Source: CAIXQW01 sp046049675 (GTDB lineage Bacteria; Bacteroidota; Bacteroidia; Chitinophagales; Chitinophagaceae). Taken from it: DNA of 50,100 bases. The notes under the pieces were generated by a model. That model did no database searches. It was given only the letters and a program-made list of their open reading frames with translations, and was not told the DNA's origin. Every line of letters starts with the position of its first letter. Positions within the stretch are counted from its first letter, which is position 1. The stretch covers positions 1 to 50,100 of the forward strand of contig JBJORA010000040.1 in NCBI GenBank assembly GCA_046049675.1, read 5' to 3'. The position numbers and the translations under genes are program-made. This document shows positions 7,966-15,421 of this stretch, one piece after another.

Positions 7966-8925
7966 ATGCTAAGCAACATTTTTTCAAAGCTTACTTGTAT
8001 AGCCTTAGTAAGCCTTACTTATTTTTATGCAACGCCAGCACAAGCGCAAGGCGGCCGCTACCGTGGGGACTTAAATTCACCCCAAAAACAACAAACAAAC
8101 GACGGCAATAGTTCTAGTACAGAAACTTATGCTGGGCCACGAATCTATGCGCCAGTCGTGCCGAAAACCTATAGTTTGTTTGGCGAAAAAGTACCCTTGG
8201 AAAATGTCGATATCCATGATCGTTTTGATCGCGAGTTAATCGTTAATACTTACATGCAAGGCAGTACCATCCAAATTATTAAACAAATGGGTCGTTGGAT
8301 GCCAATGATAGAGGAGCGACTGAAAGCCAATGGCGTGCCAGACGATTTTAAGTATTTATGTATTGCAGAAAGTGCCTTGCATCAGGCTGTAAGTAGAGTG
8401 GGCGCGAGTGGCTTTTGGCAATTTATGAAAGGCACTGCACCTAGTTTCGGTTTAGAAGTAAATGATAACGTAGATGAGCGCTACAATGTACTGAAAAGCA
8501 CTGATGCAGCCTGCCAGTATTTAACGCAAGCCAAGCAAAAACTAGGCAGTTGGACGGCAGCAGCTGCAAGTTATAACTGTGGCGTGGGCGGCTTCAATGG
8601 TGCAGCAACAAATCAGGGTTCATACAATTTCTACGATTTGCTTTTGCCTGAAGAAACAATGCGTTATATATTTCGCATTGCAGCACTAAAGTATATCTTG
8701 GAAAATCCTATGCGCAGTGGCTATATTATTTCTCCCGATCAAATGTATAAGCCATATGCTACACGCAGCATGACGGTTAACTACTCTATTGCGAGCCTAA
8801 GCGACTTTGCACGCAATAACGGTACAAATTACAAAACGATAAAGCTGCTTAACCCTTGGTTGCGCGACAAAAGTTTGCGTAACACGAGTGGCAAGAGTTA
8901 CACGATTTTATTGCCGAATTGGTAG
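7966..8925 (+). CDS. Secreted lytic transglycosylase, MltD-like
   Basis: A 319-residue exported protein with a signal peptide ending in AQA (~residue 27). Residues ~95-245 form an SLT domain: catalytic Glu135 in IAESAL, then GASGFWQFM and AAASYNCG, the three signature blocks of family 1 transglycosylases. The C-terminal ~60 residues (VNYSIASLSDFARNNGTNYKTIKLLNPWL...YTILLPNW) look like one LysM-type peptidoglycan-binding unit. It cleaves the MurNAc-GlcNAc bond with formation of 1,6-anhydro ends in the periplasm, in wall turnover or insertion of envelope machines. It converges with the NUDIX gene. Confidence 0.92.
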   Translation: MLSNIFSKLTCIALVSLTYFYATPAQAQGGRYRGDLNSPQKQQTNDGNSSSTETYAGPRIYAPVVPKTYSLFGEKVPLENVDIHDRFDRELIVNTYMQGSTIQIIKQMGRWMPMIEERLKANGVPDDFKYLCIAESALHQAVSRVGASGFWQFMKGTAPSFGLEVNDNVDERYNVLKSTDAACQYLTQAKQKLGSWTAAAASYNCGVGGFNGAATNQGSYNFYDLLLPEETMRYIFRIAALKYILENPMRSGYIISPDQMYKPYATRSMTVNYSIASLSDFARNNGTNYKTIKLLNPWLRDKSLRNTSGKSYTILLPNW

Positions 8926-8982
8926 TCAATTAACCACATCTCGCAGATAGATTGCGCGCTAGATAAGACACTACATTAGTGA

Positions 8983-9609
8983 CTACATCCCAACCAACAC
9001 CTCCAACTCACTCAACATCATTGCCGTTGCACCCCAAATATATCTGCCATCGGCAAGTACATACACTGGTGCCCGCATGCTAAGCGTTTTATTATCGCTT
9101 CGCATGACTTCAGCTTCTGTTTTATTAGCAAAAAGTTCATGTAGGGGCACTTCTATTACTTCATTGACTTCGCTACGATTAGGTATTAAGTTTGGCCGTG
9201 CGTGCGCAATAGCCAATGTTGGCGTTACTAAAAAATTGCTTGGCGGAATATACAAAGGTGTTAAGTTGCCGAGCACACGGTATTGATGCTGCGCGATACC
9301 CATTTCTTCGTAGCATTCACGTATGGCGGTATAGGTAATTGTACCATCGCTCGCGTCGTACTTGCCACCAGGAAAACTTATTTGGCCACTATGCGTTCCG
9401 CCATCTGCTGTGCGTTGCATGAGCAGTAGATGCCAAATATTGCTTTTTGGATAAAGGAGTACAAGTACACCGCCAAGCTTTACATTAGCATCGTAGCGCG
9501 CAATTTTTTGTCGCACAGGAGGTGCCATTCGTAGTTGCGCGGCTAAGCCTGGCAACTGCTTCAGCAATTGAAATTGAAGTTTTGTAGTATCTAGGCTTGC
9601 AAGATTCAA
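8983..9609 (-). CDS. NUDIX hydrolase, CoA pyrophosphatase-like
   Basis: A 208-residue NUDIX enzyme. The block THSGQISFPGGKYD followed by the Nudix box AIRECYEEMGI (metal-binding REUxEExGU pattern) matches the NudL/CoA-pyrophosphatase subgroup, which has a GQ(I/V)xFPGG signature just before the box. Expected reaction: hydrolysis of CoA or a related nucleotide diphosphate with Mg or Mn. The reading opens at a TTG at 9607-9609, 3 nt after the stop of the upstream gene, so it is translationally linked to that gene. The next possible start is ATG at residue 28, which would still leave the core fold intact. Confidence 0.88.
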   Translation of the reverse strand: MNLASLDTTKLQFQLLKQLPGLAAQLRMAPPVRQKIARYDANVKLGGVLVLLYPKSNIWHLLLMQRTADGGTHSGQISFPGGKYDASDGTITYTAIRECYEEMGIAQHQYRVLGNLTPLYIPPSNFLVTPTLAIAHARPNLIPNRSEVNEVIEVPLHELFANKTEAEVMRSDNKTLSMRAPVYVLADGRYIWGATAMMLSELEVLVGM

Positions 9610-9612
9610 TAC

Positions 9613-10392
9613 TTATTGGATCACAATTTTTTGCTGTGTAAATTCTGCAGGCAGTCCTGTTAAATTAGTGTGGTCGATACTAAATGGCTCACCTTTTTTG
9701 AAAACAGTAAATGTGGCATACGTTACTTCGTAAAGATAATCCTTGCCATTTTCACCTTCGATTTCAATGGCGTCTGTAAACAAATCTGTCATCACATAAT
9801 TGCCTACGGTGTCTTTAATACGATAACTCAATATCACCTCTTCTTCGTCGTAGGCATAGTCTTCGTCTTTCTTTTTGCGCTGCTTGCTACTTTGTTTGGT
9901 TTTACTTGCAGCTGGGCTCAACTTAAAGCATCTTACATCCACATTGCTATCATCTAGACGTACAGCATTCATACCAAAAGGCACATTATAGTTAATAGGC
10001 GGTATTACTTCGTAACAAATTGGCTGTGTTTTATACCATTGCTGTCCTAGTTCAAACACAAGCGGGCCAGCACAGCCACGGCCAATTTTACGTGGCTTTA
10101 AATCTGTGAAGTAAAAACGAAAGCTATCGCCTAAAGAATCTTCTTCGTCTACATAGTAGTTAGCTACTTCATCTAATTTGAACTGCGATTCTAAACCACC
10201 TAAGATATGCCTACCTAAATGTGGTATAACAAAGCTTACATCCAAGGTATTATCTAACATAAAAATCCTGTCACTTGTTATAGCATCGACCGTGATGGTA
10301 TCCTTCATTGTTTGTGCAGAAACACCTGAATGAAAAGTACCAACTAGTGCCACCGCAATAACGACACAGCGACATAAAAACCTTAAGTTCAT
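9613..10392 (-). CDS. Secreted protein of unknown function
   Basis: A 259-residue exported protein I do not recognise. The signal peptide ends at GVSA/Q (~residue 26). The mature part is mixed beta-rich sequence with a strongly charged low-complexity insert (SSKQRKKKDEDYAYDEEE, ~residues 172-190) and cysteines in RGCAGP, PICYEV and VRCFKL. There are no membrane segments, sorting domain or enzyme motifs. The gene has its own promoter (TATATTTG, 10398-10405) and is followed after 3 nt by the NUDIX gene, so the two probably share an mRNA although nothing suggests a joint function. Confidence 0.75.
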   Translation of the reverse strand: MNLRFLCRCVVIAVALVGTFHSGVSAQTMKDTITVDAITSDRIFMLDNTLDVSFVIPHLGRHILGGLESQFKLDEVANYYVDEEDSLGDSFRFYFTDLKPRKIGRGCAGPLVFELGQQWYKTQPICYEVIPPINYNVPFGMNAVRLDDSNVDVRCFKLSPAASKTKQSSKQRKKKDEDYAYDEEEVILSYRIKDTVGNYVMTDLFTDAIEIEGENGKDYLYEVTYATFTVFKKGEPFSIDHTNLTGLPAEFTQQKIVIQ

Positions 10393-10397
10393 AGCGT

Positions 10398-10405
10398 CAA
10401 ATATA
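10398..10405 (-). promoter_or_regulatory. Promoter -7 element (TATATTTG) of the secreted unknown gene
   Basis: Reads TATATTTG on the minus strand, ending 5 nt before the ATG at 10392. Confidence 0.7.
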
Positions 10406-10406
10406 C

Positions 10407-11876
10407 TTATTCGAGTGCAGTGTAAGCACTTTCGTTATGCAATCTATCGGTACTTGTTATCAGGTAGCGTTGCCCAGCAGTAACATTAAAGGTAAAGCTG
10501 CTTGCATGACTAATTTTCACAATCGCCTCTGCTTTACTAAGGTCGGCACGTTCATTTAAGCCAAACTTGTAGAGTACAAAGTATTTGCCATCTGCGCTGC
10601 TATGCTGTGCTTCTACACTTGCCACACCGTTGGCGGCACGAAACCTTACAACCTTTGGTGCTTTTGGTGCAATACTATCTATCCATCGCATTGGCGGTAC
10701 AAGCGCAATTGTACTATAGTAATTACGCATACTAGTGATGCATCCAAGTTTATTCTTGAAGAAATAATTGGCGCTGTAAAAACAACTGCCTTGTGCTTTT
10801 CTATTACTACGCACACTTTGTACTTGCTGTTCTAGTTCTGCAGGATTGTGCCAGGCAGCAGCTTTATCGTTTGCCACGCGATACAAGCCATGGCCAGCAT
10901 ACATAGCTTTACCGTAGCTATGATTTGCCCACCAATCGAGCAATACATTAAAGCCCACTTTTTTGTGGCTTTGTTCCCAATACAACTGTGGCAACACATA
11001 ATCTATCCAACCATTTTTCAGCCATAGCAATACATCGGCATATAAATCATCGTAGTTAGTTTGCCCGCCATCTGTTTGACTTCCTTCTGGGTCTTTACTT
11101 GCGTTGCGCCAAACACCAAAAGGACTAATGCCAAGCTTTACGTCAGTTTTAATTTTGCGTATCGCTTTTTGAATATCGCGCACAAATACATTGACGTTAT
11201 CGCGACGCCAATCTTCTTTATTGAGAAAGCTTCCACCATGCATATAGAATGTTTGTAAATCTGGAAATTCTTTGCCTGCAATTCTATAGGGATAAAAGTA
11301 ATCGTCAAAATGCACAGCATCTATATCGTATTTGCGCACCACTTCGCAAATCACTTCACTTACATAGGCGCGCACTTGAGGTAAACCAGGGTTGAAGTAC
11401 TTTTTTCCTCCATAGTTCACAAACCAATCGGGATGCAAACGTGTAACATGGTTTGCTGGATTAGGATTTTTTGTTGCATCCACCAATGCGCGATACGGAT
11501 TAAACCATGCATGAAATTCCATGCCGCGTGCATGCGCTTCTTCGATGGCAAATTGTAAGGCATCGTAATACGGGTCTGGCGCAATGCCTTGTTTGCCTGT
11601 AAGGTATTTACTCCATGGCTCGTAGGTGCTTGGATAAAAAGCATCAGCAGCAGGTCGTATTTGTACAATTACAGCATTAATGCCATCTCGGCTCAGCTCA
11701 TCCAAAATATTTTTATATTCTTGTTGCACTAAATACGAATTGCCTTTAGTAGCAGGGCTTGGCCAGTCAATACCACCAATCGTGGCAATCCAAGCACCTC
11801 TAAATTCATATTTTGGTGCAGCTATCGCCTGAGCCATAAAGCACAAGCATGCCGCAACAATGGTGTAAAACTTCAT
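10407..11876 (-). CDS. Secreted GHL10-family glycoside hydrolase (DUF187 type)
   Basis: A 489-residue exported protein of the glycosyl-hydrolase-like 10 family. The signal peptide is about residues 1-20 (ending AIAA). The (beta/alpha)8 barrel begins with RGAWIATIGGIDWPSP and carries HAWFNPYR, HFDDYFYPYRIAG, LGISPFGVWRN and DYVLPQLYWEQ, where the acidic and aromatic residues line the expected active site. The last ~90 residues look like a fibronectin-III-type domain. Relatives act on glycan or peptidoglycan-derived sugars; the substrate here is unknown. I chose the ATG at 11876 over one at 11894 because a TACTTTTG promoter element lies between them and because it puts the signal peptide at the N terminus. 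Confidence 0.88.
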   Translation of the reverse strand: MKFYTIVAACLCFMAQAIAAPKYEFRGAWIATIGGIDWPSPATKGNSYLVQQEYKNILDELSRDGINAVIVQIRPAADAFYPSTYEPWSKYLTGKQGIAPDPYYDALQFAIEEAHARGMEFHAWFNPYRALVDATKNPNPANHVTRLHPDWFVNYGGKKYFNPGLPQVRAYVSEVICEVVRKYDIDAVHFDDYFYPYRIAGKEFPDLQTFYMHGGSFLNKEDWRRDNVNVFVRDIQKAIRKIKTDVKLGISPFGVWRNASKDPEGSQTDGGQTNYDDLYADVLLWLKNGWIDYVLPQLYWEQSHKKVGFNVLLDWWANHSYGKAMYAGHGLYRVANDKAAAWHNPAELEQQVQSVRSNRKAQGSCFYSANYFFKNKLGCITSMRNYYSTIALVPPMRWIDSIAPKAPKVVRFRAANGVASVEAQHSSADGKYFVLYKFGLNERADLSKAEAIVKISHASSFTFNVTAGQRYLITSTDRLHNESAYTALE

Positions 11877-11882
11877 GAATTG

Positions 11883-11890
11883 CAAAAGTA
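11883..11890 (-). promoter_or_regulatory. Promoter -7 element (TACTTTTG) of the GHL10 gene
   Basis: Reads TACTTTTG on the minus strand, 6 nt before the ATG at 11876. It overlaps codons 2-4 of the longer possible reading, and so decides the start. Confidence 0.65.
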
Positions 11891-11893
11891 TCA

Positions 11894-12412
11894 TTAAGCG
11901 GGTTTAAACCAAGAGCTATACATGGTGTAGTTATTCGCAATGCGATTTATTTCTCCACTAATGAGTTCTTGACTGATATCTTTTACTTTTTTAGCTGGCA
12001 CACCTGCGTAAATACTACCACTTTCAACAACAGTATTTTCTAAAAGCACAGCGCCTGCGGCAATAATACTGTTACTGCCTATTACGCAATTGTCCATTAC
12101 AATGGCACCCATGCCAACTAATACATTATCGTGTATGGTACAACCGTGTACAATAGCGTTATGGCCAATGCTAACATTATTGCCAATCACTGTTTTTGTT
12201 TTTTCGTAAGTGCAATGGATGCAAGCGCCGTCTTGTACATTTACTTTATCGCCAAGTTGTATACTATTAACGTCGCCACGCACAACTGCATTAAACCAAA
12301 TACTACATTCGCTGCCCATCTGTACATCGCCAACAATCGTGGCATTGGGCGCAACAAAACAGTTATCGGGTATTTGTGGATACACATCTTTTACTGGTAA
12401 AATCAAAGCCAT
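11894..12412 (-). CDS. Gamma-class carbonic anhydrase-like hexapeptide protein
   Basis: A 172-residue left-handed beta-helix protein of the YrdA/PaaY/gamma-carbonic-anhydrase group. Hexapeptide repeats run through residues ~18-140 (APNATIVGDV, GACIHC, VSIGHNAIVHGC, VLVGMGAIVMDN, SIIAAGAVL). The three zinc-ligand histidines of the family are in place at His66, His84 and His89. The C-terminal helix (ISGEINRIANNYTMYSSWF) packs the trimer. Members bind Zn or Fe, and some hydrate CO2 while others do not; activity cannot be told from sequence. Its promoter TACCTTTG is 4 nt upstream of the ATG. The GHL10 gene follows directly. Confidence 0.9.
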   Translation of the reverse strand: MALILPVKDVYPQIPDNCFVAPNATIVGDVQMGSECSIWFNAVVRGDVNSIQLGDKVNVQDGACIHCTYEKTKTVIGNNVSIGHNAIVHGCTIHDNVLVGMGAIVMDNCVIGSNSIIAAGAVLLENTVVESGSIYAGVPAKKVKDISQELISGEINRIANNYTMYSSWFKPA

Positions 12413-12416
12413 ATTG

Positions 12417-12424
12417 CAAAGGTA
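12417..12424 (-). promoter_or_regulatory. Promoter -7 element (TACCTTTG) of the gamma-CA-like gene
   Basis: Reads TACCTTTG on the minus strand and ends 4 nt before the ATG at 12412. Confidence 0.75.
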
Positions 12425-12495
12425 GTTTCAGAATATGCAATGTGGTAATTAAACAATTTTATTGTAATTTACACCTCTAATAAAGCACTACCAGT

Positions 12496-13026
12496 ATGGA
12501 AATACGCAATGCATTTAATTTAGCAAAATGGATAGAAGATAATAGGCATTTACTAAAGCCACCTGTCGCCAACAAAAATCTTTATCCAGAAGGCAGCGAT
12601 TATATTGTAATGGTAGTAGCAGGGCCAAATGCGCGCAAAGACTATCACTACAACGAAACCGAAGAACTTTTCTACCAACTAGAAGGTAATATCACGGTTA
12701 AAACACAGCAAAATGGCAAAATGGTACCAGTTGACCTTGGGCCTGGCGATATGTTTTTGCTGCCAGCCAAAATACCACATAGCCCTGGCCGCAGCGAAGG
12801 CAGTATAGGCCTTGTGATAGAGCGCGTGCGTGCAGGCAAAGGTTTTACCGACGGCTTGATGTGGTTTTGCGAGCAATGCAATACACAATTACACGAAGCC
12901 AAGTTTGAACTGCTAGATATCGAGAAAGATTTTCTGCCGCACTTTAAGCATTTTTATGGTAGCGAAGAACTACGCACTTGCAAAAGTTGTGGTCACCAAA
13001 TGGAAGCAGATCCAAGATTTATTTAG
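12496..13026 (+). CDS. nbaC: 3-hydroxyanthranilate 3,4-dioxygenase
   Basis: A 176-residue cupin that opens the ring of 3-hydroxyanthranilate in the kynurenine pathway from tryptophan towards quinolinate and NAD. The catalytic iron ligands are His51, Glu57 and His95, with substrate-binding Arg47 and Arg99. A second, rubredoxin-like iron site is formed by Cys125-x-x-Cys128 and Cys162-x-x-Cys165, the bacterial two-iron form of the enzyme; these positions match the numbering of the characterised Cupriavidus enzyme. Kynurenine 3-monooxygenase, the preceding enzyme but one, is encoded 35 kb away at 47753-49120, so the pathway is present but dispersed. An FKBP lipoprotein gene follows after 11 nt. 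Confidence 0.95.
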   Translation: MEIRNAFNLAKWIEDNRHLLKPPVANKNLYPEGSDYIVMVVAGPNARKDYHYNETEELFYQLEGNITVKTQQNGKMVPVDLGPGDMFLLPAKIPHSPGRSEGSIGLVIERVRAGKGFTDGLMWFCEQCNTQLHEAKFELLDIEKDFLPHFKHFYGSEELRTCKSCGHQMEADPRFI

Positions 13027-13037
13027 TAAATTGCGTC

Positions 13038-13514
13038 ATGCCTTTTTTGAACAAATACTTAGTGCTACTAGCCATTTGCAGCTCAGTAATGTTTAGCAGC
13101 TGCCAACAGTCATCGCAATGCGGTACAGTTACCACCAAAGCTACTGAAAGTGAAGTAGTTACTCTGGAGCAGTGGCTCAATACCAATGGTATTAGCGCAA
13201 CTAAAGATAGCCGTGGCTTCTTTTATAAAATAGTTAAGGCCGGCACTAACGACAATCCCAATACTTGTAACACCGTTCGTGTAGCATACAGCGGTAGCCT
13301 CACTGATGGTACCGAGTTTGAGTACAACAGCAACACTACGCTTAATATGGCACAATTGATTAAAGGCTGGCAACAAGCATTGCCCTTAATTGGTTCTGGT
13401 GGACAGATAAAAATATTTCTGCCACCAAGCTTGGCTTATGGATCCACACCAAAACCAAATATTCCTGCTAATAGCATCTTGATATTTGATATTGAATTGA
13501 AAGACGTGCTTTAA
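13038..13514 (+). CDS. FKBP-type peptidyl-prolyl isomerase lipoprotein
   Basis: A 158-residue lipoprotein. The ATG at 13038 is chosen over upstream reading into the previous gene because it places a lipoprotein signal at the N terminus, with the lipid-bearing Cys22 in FSSC. Residues ~75-158 are an FKBP domain: VRVAYSGSLTDGTEFE, LIKGWQQALPLIGSGGQ, the AYGSTPKPNIPANSILIFDIEL ending. It should catalyse proline isomerisation on exported proteins, tethered to a membrane in the periplasm. It is 11 nt after the dioxygenase gene and probably on the same mRNA, but the functions appear unrelated. Confidence 0.92.
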   Translation: MPFLNKYLVLLAICSSVMFSSCQQSSQCGTVTTKATESEVVTLEQWLNTNGISATKDSRGFFYKIVKAGTNDNPNTCNTVRVAYSGSLTDGTEFEYNSNTTLNMAQLIKGWQQALPLIGSGGQIKIFLPPSLAYGSTPKPNIPANSILIFDIELKDVL

Positions 13515-13585
13515 GTCAAAGCTTTTGTGCTTTATGGCACACTCTGATTTTCCAATTGTAAACTTTCTGTCATATTGATAAAGCC

Positions 13586-13603
13586 TACCAACAACAATTG
13601 GTA
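13586..13603. promoter_or_regulatory. Inverted repeat upstream of the two-component system promoter
   Basis: TACCAA and TTGGTA arms (6 bp, perfect) are separated by 6 nt, and the right arm ends 5 bp before the candidate -7 element at 13609-13616. This is a typical position for an operator dyad. That it binds the adjacent response regulator is inference. Confidence 0.4.
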
Positions 13604-13608
13604 TGACT

Positions 13609-13616
13609 TACTTTTA
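13609..13616 (+). promoter_or_regulatory. Probable promoter -7 element (TACTTTTA) of the sensor kinase gene
   Basis: TACTTTTA, with A in place of the last G of TAnnTTTG, ends 7 nt before the ATG at 13624. The same TAnnTTTA variant stands before ruvB and the Bat-fusion gene. Confidence 0.45.
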
Positions 13617-13623
13617 CATTGCC

Positions 13624-14595
13624 ATGGCGCGCTATCACAATATATTATTTGTAATTGTACTCAGCTACACCATACTTGCTTTAGGCTTTTGGTATAATAG
13701 TTTGCAGAAGCAAAATACTATTATGTACAATAAAGAAATGCAAATCTACAATCTTACCAAAGATACCCTTACCAATGCATCTGATAGGCTTGTAAGTATA
13801 GAAGATAAAAAGCGTCGCAAGCACACGCAATATGTTGGAGAAGGTGTCACTTTTTTGGCGATGATTATCGTTGGCGCGGTATTAGTTTTACGTTCGTTTA
13901 GAAAACGCTTGCAACTTACGCAGCAGCAAAATAATTTTATGATGAGCATTACACACGAGCTCAAAACGCCAATAGCAGGCATCAAGCTAGTGCTGGAAAC
14001 CCTTGGCAGGCGCAAGATTCAGCCCGAACAGCAAGATAAATTAATTAGCAATGGTATAGGCGATGCAGAACGATTGAACGAGTTATGCAATAATATTTTA
14101 CTGAGTACACAATTAGAAGGGCGCCAATACAGCAAACATTTTCAAGCGTTTAATCTTAATGAATTACTTTCTAAAACAGTTGAAGATTTTGCCAATAGAT
14201 ATGCCGACAAAAAGTGGGTAGCAAATATTTATACAAGTGCTAATAATTACAACGGCGATAGCTTTTTGTGGAAGATGGCCATCAATAATTTATTAGAAAA
14301 CGCGCAGAAGTATGCTAAGCATAGTCAACAGATTATTGTAGATGCTTACGACAGCGACGATAGTATTGTAGTACAAGTTATAGATGAAGGTATTGGCATC
14401 AGCGACGCCGACAAGAAAAAAATATTTCAGAAATTTTACAGAAGCGGAGACGAGAATACGCGCAACTCTAAAGGAACTGGCTTAGGTTTGTACATAGTTA
14501 AACAAGCTATTGAATTGCACGGTGGTGTGGTATCAATGGCCGACAACAAACCAAAGGGCAATATTGCAATCATTCAAATTCCAAAAGCGTTATGA
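13624..14595 (+). CDS. Sensor histidine kinase
   Basis: A 323-residue membrane kinase (330 if started at the ATG at 13603, which overlaps the likely promoter). Transmembrane segments at ~7-24 and ~73-90 enclose a short ~45-residue periplasmic loop, too small for a usual ligand domain. The HisKA domain has the phospho-accepting His111 in SITHELKTPIAG. The catalytic domain shows the N box NNLLENAQKYA, G1 DEGIGIS, F box IFQKFYR and G2 GTGLGLYI. Overlaps the response regulator gene by 4 nt (ATGA type). The short sensor loop suggests sensing within the membrane or through a partner; the adjacent cell-wall operon is an obvious candidate target. Confidence 0.93.
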   Translation: MARYHNILFVIVLSYTILALGFWYNSLQKQNTIMYNKEMQIYNLTKDTLTNASDRLVSIEDKKRRKHTQYVGEGVTFLAMIIVGAVLVLRSFRKRLQLTQQQNNFMMSITHELKTPIAGIKLVLETLGRRKIQPEQQDKLISNGIGDAERLNELCNNILLSTQLEGRQYSKHFQAFNLNELLSKTVEDFANRYADKKWVANIYTSANNYNGDSFLWKMAINNLLENAQKYAKHSQQIIVDAYDSDDSIVVQVIDEGIGISDADKKKIFQKFYRSGDENTRNSKGTGLGLYIVKQAIELHGGVVSMADNKPKGNIAIIQIPKAL

Positions 14596-15308
14596 ACACA
14601 GCAAACAAACACCGCATTCTTCTTGTAGAAGACGAAGCCAGCCTCAGAGAAGCTCTTAAAATCAATCTAGAGCTAGAAGATTACACCGTTGAAGAAGCAG
14701 AAACAGGTACTCAAGCCATTCAAAAATTCAACAGCGAGCACTTTGACCTCATTGTATTAGACATTATGCTACCAGAAATGGATGGCATTATGGTATGTGA
14801 AGCCATTAGACTAAAGAACGATAAGATTCCAATTTTGTTTTTAAGTGCAAAAAGCAGTGCCAGCGACCGTGTGCTTGGCTTAAAGAAGGGTGGCGACGAT
14901 TACCTTGTAAAGCCATTCAATATCGAAGAGCTTTTGCTGCGCATCCACAAGTTGCTACAGAAGAACGACAAAATCATGCATCGCACAGTGCTTAACGAGC
15001 ACTACAATTTTGGTGGCAATACTATAGATTTCCACGCTTATCAGGCTGTTACACACCGCAAAGAGCAGATTACTTTAACTAAAAAAGAAACCTTGCTGCT
15101 GAAGTTGCTTATAGAAAATAAGGGCGAAGTGGTTACACGCGAGCATATTTTGCAAAGCGCTTGGGGCTATGACGTGTATCCAAACACAAGAACCATCGAC
15201 AATTTTATTCTCAACTTCCGCAAGTACTTCGAGCAAGATAGCAAAGAGCCAAAGCACTTTCATAGTGTACGTGGTGTAGGCTACCGCTTCGACGAAGCAA
15301 GAAATTAA
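14592..15308 (+). CDS. OmpR/PhoB-family response regulator
   Basis: A 238-residue transcription regulator. The receiver domain (8-120) has the acidic pair Glu13-Asp14, phospho-accepting Asp57 in LIVLDIMLPEMDG, and the lysine of LVKPFN. The C-terminal winged helix (~140-236) ends with TRTIDNFILNFRKYFE and SVRGVGYRFDEA, typical of the OmpR group. It forms a pair with the kinase, overlapping it by 4 nt. It ends 113 nt before the five-gene operon that starts at 15422 and is in the same orientation, so it may control that operon. Confidence 0.94.
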   Translation: MNTANKHRILLVEDEASLREALKINLELEDYTVEEAETGTQAIQKFNSEHFDLIVLDIMLPEMDGIMVCEAIRLKNDKIPILFLSAKSSASDRVLGLKKGGDDYLVKPFNIEELLLRIHKLLQKNDKIMHRTVLNEHYNFGGNTIDFHAYQAVTHRKEQITLTKKETLLLKLLIENKGEVVTREHILQSAWGYDVYPNTRTIDNFILNFRKYFEQDSKEPKHFHSVRGVGYRFDEARN

Positions 15309-15387
15309 GAGAACTAAGTGGCAACTAAGCGCAGATTTAAGATATTTTTTGCGCAAAAAACTAGCTTGCTATTATTTGCTGCTTTAC

Positions 15388-15416
15388 TTTAGTGCATCTA
15401 ATACACGAGCACTAAA
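15388..15416. promoter_or_regulatory. Inverted repeat directly before the cell-wall operon
   Basis: TTTAGTGC and GCACTAAA (8-bp perfect arms) flank a 13-nt spacer and end 5 nt before the ATG at 15422. This could be an operator, or an mRNA hairpin just upstream of the start. The overlapping TACTTTAG at 15385-15392 is a one-mismatch -7 candidate. Confidence 0.4.
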
Positions 15417-15421
15417 CTAAA

